A stretch of DNA of 64,000 bases, taken from Filosporella fistucella. Taxonomy: Eukaryota; Ascomycota; Leotiomycetes; Helotiales. Of the stretch, positions 58,789 through 64,000 are shown piece by piece. Both the position numbers and the translations under genes were made by a program. Within the stretch, counting starts at the first letter, position 1. The number at the start of each line of letters is the position of its first letter. Location of the stretch: positions 372,001 to 436,000 of the forward strand of contig JAQJZZ010000002.1 of NCBI GenBank assembly GCA_030077755.1, read 5' to 3'. The notes beneath the pieces are model-generated. The model was not told the origin of the DNA and searched no databases. It was given only the letters and a program-made list of their open reading frames with translations.

Positions 58789-59076
58789 CTAACGACCGCA
58801 TCGTGCGCCAATCAGCCCAGGATCAAAGATACAATGCAGACTACTCCATCCACAATCGGCAATGAAGACAGGTCCATTGAAGTTATACTGCGAAATTTGA
58901 TTAGCATTGGGGCTCAGAAGACGGGACACTGCAGTTACAATAGCTGTGCCAATGCAGAAAGTGTTACTGATGCATTGTCTAGCCTCTATGATATTGGTAT
59001 CCTCCGAGATTGGTGCCGCTTTCGTAAGGCTAGCGAGGAGAGTAGCTGCCAAAGAGATGATGATAGGAACGCGCAT
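58789..59076 (-). CDS. Small secreted Cys-containing protein, 95 aa
   Basis: Single-exon ORF from ATG at 59076. A clear signal peptide at residues 1-20 (PIIISLAATLLASLTKA) with cleavage before AP. Five cysteines in the 75-residue mature part (QC, FC, DC, HC, RC), clustered near both ends of a small domain with GWSSLHC and GARCGR. No match to a named family that I know. Size, signal and cysteines fit apoplastic or effector-like proteins; an antimicrobial role is another option. It stands alone between the zinc-finger and oxygenase genes. Confidence 0.65.
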   Translation of the reverse strand: MRVPIIISLAATLLASLTKAAPISEDTNIIEARQCISNTFCIGTAIVTAVSRLLSPNANQISQYNFNGPVFIADCGWSSLHCIFDPGLIGARCGR

Positions 59077-59975
59077 TATGTCAGAGAGATTGGATTTGAA
59101 GGAGAATAGGAAGCAAAGAGCAGACTTCGCTCTTCTTATATCTTTCGCAGATAGGTCTGCTTATCTTATAGGCTCATGATACACCTCAGGATAAATTGTT
59201 CCCGGAGTTGAGATTACACGGGAAGTGGAGTTTTAGAACATACAACCATAAAATCTTACGAGGTACCTGGTAAGGCTTGAGGAATCTACCCACTCAACTG
59301 CAGCCCGGGACTAAAGTCATTTGTCCGTAGATTCTACCCCTCTTTACTGCGCCTCTCGAAAGCAGCTTGAATATAAAATCCTCAAGTGAGGACCAGGCCA
59401 TAAGTGGGGAATTCTCTCGCATTCGCATTTCCGCGAAAGTATACGGTCAAATGATACTCTACTGTGCATGCGCAAGATAACCAGGTTGAGGTTTATTGAG
59501 ATAAGCGACCGAGTGAACAAACAGCTGGCAAAAAGTGCAATGCAATGCTCTGACTTGTTAGAATTTCAAGAAATTACAGTCCACAAATGGGCTCGAGCAT
59601 GGCTTAGATTGACCTCACACGGTAGACATGGCTCTACACCCCGCAATACAAGCTTTTCAGAATTACAAGGAGTTATAATTTGGGCTGGGATCTTGTCCGA
59701 TAGCTGCAAGTTGACAAAGGGGCAATACAATTGGACTAAATTATGATGAGTATACTTTGTTTGCATTGAGAGCAAAGAGTGCAAAAACGCCAAGCTTCTC
59801 TCATCGTACCTCCAAGAATCAGGCTAGTCCGAAATAGGATGGTGGGGTCAACTTCACCCCTCCAAGGCATCGGATCTGGCCGACTTCCTCTACTCCGGCA
59901 TGAGATTCAGAGGCTTAAATTTCGAAAACCTTTCAACGTCAATCTACAATTTCTAAGATCAAATTCTCTTTCAGA
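59077..59975. other. Intergenic
   Basis: Divergent upstream regions of the secreted-protein and oxygenase genes. Nothing recognisable. Confidence 0.4.
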
Positions 59976-61189
59976 ATGTCTGCCACGGCTGTGACAGTGA
60001 GCTTAGAAGATCTCCAAAATGGTACGTTTACAACTAACTTCAACCTCGGCTCTGCTAACCACATGATAGGGACAATTTCCCTTTCAACACTTGAAGAGGC
60101 CTTTGGTCCAGACTCTTTGGGAATAATAATTGTAAAAGATGTTCCCTCCACATTCCCTCAGCTCCGTCATAGACTTCTATCTTATTCCTCTTATCTTGGA
60201 AACCTTCCTCCATTTCGTTTAGGTATTTCCCTCCCCTCACCTGATGCCTTCTAAAGGCTGACATCAATGAAGCAAAAATCGAAAATGCAGCTGCAAAGTA
60301 CTTGACTGGCTGGTCTCTTGGTAAAGAGACTCTCAAGAATGGACAAGTAGATACCCACAAGGGCTCTTTCTACGCCAACTGCGCTTTCTACGTTGATCCT
60401 TCTCTCTCCTGCGCTAAACCGACAGAGGAATTTAATGAGTCAAATTTCCCAGAATATCTATCCCCGAATCTCTGGCCAGGTGATACCACGATTCCTGGAT
60501 TCAAAGAGACTTTTGAAGAGCTATGTACTCTCATTATCGATGTAGCTGGCTTGGTAGCAAGAGCTTGTGACAGATTTGCAGAAAAGGAAATAGATGGCTA
60601 TGAATCGGGATACCTAGAACGAGTCGTCAGAACTTCAACAACCACTAAAGCACGTCTCCTCCACTACTTTCCAGCCGATGAACCAAAGCCGGAAGACAAA
60701 GATAAAGAAGACGATGACTGGTGCGCAACTCATCTCGATCATGGCTGTCTAACTGGCTTAACCTCCGCAATGTTCATCAATGAAACACAGCAGATCCCCG
60801 CTATACCAATGGGTTACGCCTATAATCCCCGCTTTCTTCCTACCCTCAAAGAACTAGACTCTTCTCCCGATCCAACAGCAGGACTGTACATTCAATCTCG
60901 AACAGGCGAAACAGTCCAAGTCAAGATCCCACGTGATTGCATCGCTTTCCAAACCGGAGAAGCACTTCAACGTATCACGAAAGGAAAGTTTAGAGCTGTA
61001 CCACACTTTGTTAGGGGAGTGAGACCTGGTGTTGGGGAGACGGAGGAGGGAGGGAGAAAAGCGAGGATTGCGAGGAATACGTTGGCGGTGTTCACGCAGC
61101 CTAATCTGGGCGAGTTGGTGGATTTGGAGAAGGGAATTACCTTTGGGGAGTTTGCGAGAGGTGTGGTGGAGAAGAATACTACGAAGTAG
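59976..61189 (+). CDS. 2-oxoglutarate/Fe(II) dioxygenase-like protein
   Basis: Three exons, 59976-60021, 60070-60222 and 60273-61189; 371 aa. Splicing the 48-nt GTACGT...GATAG intron gives LQNGTISLSTLEEAFGPDSLG, and the 50-nt intron with GCTGAC branch gives PPFRLAKIENAAAKYLTGWS. The Fe(II) site shows H-x-D in THLDHGCL (His220, Asp222) with distal His ~311 in VPHFVRG and a following Arg in RNTLAVF. The N-terminal DPSLS, YVDP and IIVKD elements resemble the isopenicillin-N-synthase/clavaminate-type fold. The substrate is unknown; no biosynthetic cluster partners are adjacent. The first intron is stop-free and in frame. Confidence 0.85.
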
Positions 61190-62778
61190 CCACAGCAATG
61201 GATTTGAGCTTAGGCTGGTAAAGAATGGCCAGGTTTATGTGTAGATGTTGGTTCTGAATTCAATGTGAAATTCTCATGTATGAACCTCCATATGTGGTTG
61301 CACCCACGCCTTCTTCCCCTGTCGAGACGAAGTAACACGATCTCTACTTAAAAATGTCATTCCAAACCAATTCACTTTCGAGCTTCACAATCGCAGCTCC
61401 ACCAAACTAATCTCTTTATGGTATACAATCTGGTTGCCTGCTTGATAATACCCGGTGTCTATTTCCGCCTCGCTTCTGGTGGACGATCCCTTCCATGCAT
61501 CAATATATCTGTTAGTCGCAGATTATGCATAACACAGGGTTGGCCAGAGCATTATGTTGATGAACCCGGGAGTCTGGGTGCACATTATGGATGGAATTTC
61601 AAATATAGGACACGAGATTCATTGCTTCGCAAAGTCGAGGTATCTGAAGTACATTACCACTTGAAATTGTGTGACTGATGTCACTGTTTCTTTTGAGTAT
61701 CGCGATTATGATTGCAGCCTCTTTAAATATGTATCTTGTTGTTCTCAAATCAGAAATATGGAAAGTATCCACCTCGAATCACATTGCAGCACTGCAGACA
61801 CCATCACGGATTCAGCACCACAACCACAATCACGACTACTCTTCCGATATTGTTCATATCATTCCAAATACAAACCACAGTCGTATGGGAATTCATTATT
61901 ATTGTGGATTTATAGTGGCATTCTCTTCAGCACAATGGACATTGAGATTTTCAAGTCAATTCAGTTCAAATTCGGTAAAACGAACAGCCGCTTTGTTGGC
62001 CGCTTTGTTGGAACTCAAAGCCGCAATAGAATTATCTATCTTAATTACATATTCTTTTCACTTGCAGATGGAGACAATACACGCAAAGAATCACCGGTTA
62101 GCTAGTCCTTGTTCTGACTGGAAGGTTTCTTCTGGGAAGTGTTTACCTGAACAATTTTGTCAGTATGGAAACAGCATTCCGTCAGATATATTCGAAAAAG
62201 GGGCAAGAGTTAAGATAAGAAACCATCTGAAGCTTTCTTTAGAGCTTGAAAGACACTCTCGGCATATTCTTCAGCAGCGAGCGGCGTGGGCCGTATATGG
62301 TGGTCCTTCTGGTGAAGCTGCTCTTTTCCGCCGCACTGCGCCTCGCTTTTGGTATCGCTTCGAGAGCCAGGAGAATGGATACGGTAGCCTGCAAGTTTGG
62401 CACTATAACTTAGGCCGATCTGGAACGCAGCGAGCTCTCGTTGGTCAATACTTATAGAATAAGGGCGGTTTGCGACTTTTCCCGGCGGGTAAAGGTGCTG
62501 TGTCGATTGTGCCACACCAAACAATAAGTTGCATTTATATACGATTTAGTTGGTGACGGGATATATAACTTCAGCAACGGTACTGTTGATCAATTTGAAG
62601 CTGCAATCTTTTCTCCGGGTTCCATCATAATATGTGTTTATTCCCTGCAGATGGACTCCCACATTAACTCTCTTCCTCATGACTTCACCAACTGAAAACT
62701 TCTCCTCCACTATGAGAACTCAGTACTCGTGTTTGATCGTTTGCTTCTAGTATCGCGGCTACTTCTAAGACGGTAATC
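61190..62778. other. Interval with unassigned frames
   Basis: A 259-codon plus-strand frame with ATG (61678-62457) opens with a hydrophobic stretch, but its second half overlaps a 104-codon minus-strand frame (62524-62210) that is equally plausible (LAAEEYAESVFQALKKAS). Neither shows a diagnostic motif, so I assign no gene. Confidence 0.3.
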
Positions 62779-63520
62779 ATGACAAAAGCAACGAGGATGT
62801 CAGAGCTTCAAGAACTGCCTGTGTCGACTGCAAACGAGGAGACTTCAAACCAACCAGGGCAGCGAGGATATCCTAGGCGAATTGGAACTGGCAGATCGCG
62901 AGTTCCCAAACCAACTGGAATTCTATATTTGAGCTTCAGATGTGTAGCTATGGCAGTATCGCTTGTGTTTCTTGCTGTTCAGGTCTACACAAGTACGGTT
63001 TGGAAGGTATCATTGCCCGTAGCATATGTCGCGGTGAGTGCCCTCTGAGTAAAGCCGAACAACCTTACAAAACGTCGAAGCTAATATTCGGAGCCAGGTC
63101 ATTTGGTGTATGATATTTGATACTTGGGAGATAATAGCTCTATCAAGTAAATCCCATTCGGTCGCACGAATGCCACCGGGAACAATTACGACAATGGATG
63201 TTTTTGGCTTCATATGGATTGGTCCTGGAGGAGCAGCGAACTTTGTTTTCAGGGGATTATCCACGTGGCATTCCGAACAGCCACAAGATCCTCGTCTGAG
63301 AAAAGGGTGGCTACCAGATGAGGCTTGGGTCTGGCAATGTAGAATTGTCTATGTTGGGATTGGTATGCTGTAAGTTTTCGTTCTGGATGGCGGGGAGTAA
63401 TTATAATAACGAACTAATGATAACAGGGTTGTAAGATTTGTGCTTATTGTTGCTAGTTGTATAGATTGCAATAGTAGTCGAAGAAGGAGCAGGTTACGTG
63501 AGACATACACAGATGTGTGA
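62779..63520 (+). CDS. Small multi-pass membrane protein, 206 aa
   Basis: Three exons, 62779-63033, 63098-63369 and 63427-63520; phases consistent (GTGAGT...CCAG and GTAAGT...AACAG). The N-terminus is hydrophilic (residues 1-45), then hydrophobic segments at ~48-70 (CVAMAVSLVFLAVQVY), ~75-100 (AYVAVIWCMIFDTWEIIAL), ~115-135 and ~165-190 (VGIGMLVVRFVLIVASC). It ends in a basic cytosolic tail (RRRSRLRE). Four helices with this spacing resemble MARVEL-like fungal membrane proteins, but I see no diagnostic motif, so no function is assigned. Confidence 0.7.
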
Positions 63521-63870
63521 GTGTTTGGAATTGAGAGAAATTGTAAACATTACCTATAAACCGAGAGAGGAATCTCTAAGAGAAAAGATCAGAGACTTTG
63601 CAAACGTATACTACAGAAGCGAAACTTTTCAATCGAATACGCCGTTGAGCAGACAAAACTGCTATTCTCTATCTCTATTTGCTCGTATATCGTTTTGCCT
63701 ACTCCCAAGGTCTAATGGGGTTTTGTTACCAAGCATAACGGAAGTAAATTCCGTGTAGAGTATTAGTATAGCGGACACTATAAACTGGGTATAATTAAGA
63801 CATATACTTTTGAAATATATACACCCCCTGATAACAGTCACATACCTTCTAAATCCCAAATCTCTAAACC
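63521..63870. other. Spacer
   Basis: Short frames without motif only. Confidence 0.4.
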
Positions 63871-64000
63871 CTACAACTTCCCCCTCAACTCCTTCAACCA
63901 CTCCCCCGTCCTCTCTTCCCTCCCCCTCTCCCCTAACCCTCTCCACCACCTAAGCCCTTCCATCTTCTTCTCCCACTCTCCCATCTCGTTCTCAATCCAC
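63871..64000 (-). CDS. C-terminal end of a gene leaving the window
   Basis: Minus-strand frame open from the window edge to TAG at 63873-63871 (42 codons). Composition is Trp/Glu/Arg-rich and typical of a helical C-terminus (EWEKKMEGLRWWRGLG and TGEWLKELRGKL). Too short to assign a family. Confidence 0.5.
   Translation of the reverse strand, partial: WIENEMGEWEKKMEGLRWWRGLGERGREERTGEWLKELRGKL

Noticed and set aside
59976..61189. Secondary-metabolite cluster around the oxygenase
   Set aside because: No PKS, NRPS, terpene or tailoring genes nearby; a lone oxygenase does not make a cluster.
61678..62457. 259-codon plus-strand frame with ATG
   Set aside because: No domain, and an equally plausible minus-strand frame overlaps it; neither can be preferred without transcripts.
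1..64000. CRISPR arrays, bacterial operons or phage genes
   Set aside because: Spliced genes and eukaryotic protein families throughout; no direct-repeat/spacer array seen.

Overview
This window is nuclear DNA of a filamentous ascomycete, most likely a Leotiomycete of the Sclerotiniaceae type. Supported observations are short (45-60 nt) GT-AG introns with CTAAC/CTGAC branch points, 2EXR-family proteins, a NACHT-ankyrin NLR, a single-chain eukaryotic urease and a GH51 arabinofuranosidase. The class-level placement is inference from gene content; nothing fixes the species. Exon joins below were worked out by hand from splice signals, reading phase and family motifs.

0-9.3 kb: an unknown small protein; two 2EXR proteins flanking a blasticidin-S-deaminase-like gene; then rad1 (9-1-1 clamp), the tiny three-exon ost5 and the acetyltransferase gcn5. 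9.3-12 kb is non-coding, with a CTTT microsatellite and five degenerate ~165-bp repeats. 12-18.7 kb holds an acidic conserved protein and an Artemis/SNM1-type nuclease (899 aa, seven exons), both on the minus strand. 19.6-24.1 kb is an intact eight-exon NLR (1384 aa).

25.5-35 kb: urease, a transmembrane RING-H2 ubiquitin ligase, ada3/ngg1 and a tRNA-like element. 36.5-41.5 kb: an orphan protein with a triplicated motif and a membrane protein. 41.5-43.6 kb is a gene-free island with a ~500-bp foldback MITE and, 50 bp away, a frameshifted small Cys-rich gene. 44-55.4 kb, all minus strand: GH51, an Sfr1/Mei5-like recombination mediator, HRD3 (ERAD), a WDR89-like WD40 protein and an FRG1-like protein. 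57.5-64 kb: a C2H2 zinc-finger gene, a small secreted Cys-rich protein, a 2OG-Fe(II) oxygenase, a four-helix membrane protein and the C-terminal end of a gene leaving the window.

Functional themes: Gcn5 and Ada3 both belong to the SAGA/ADA acetyltransferase module. Rad1, the Artemis-like nuclease and Sfr1 are all DNA-repair factors. Ost5, the RING-H2 ligase and Hrd3 act in the secretory pathway. Accessory genes (deaminase, NLR, secreted protein, MITE and pseudogene) sit between these conserved ones.
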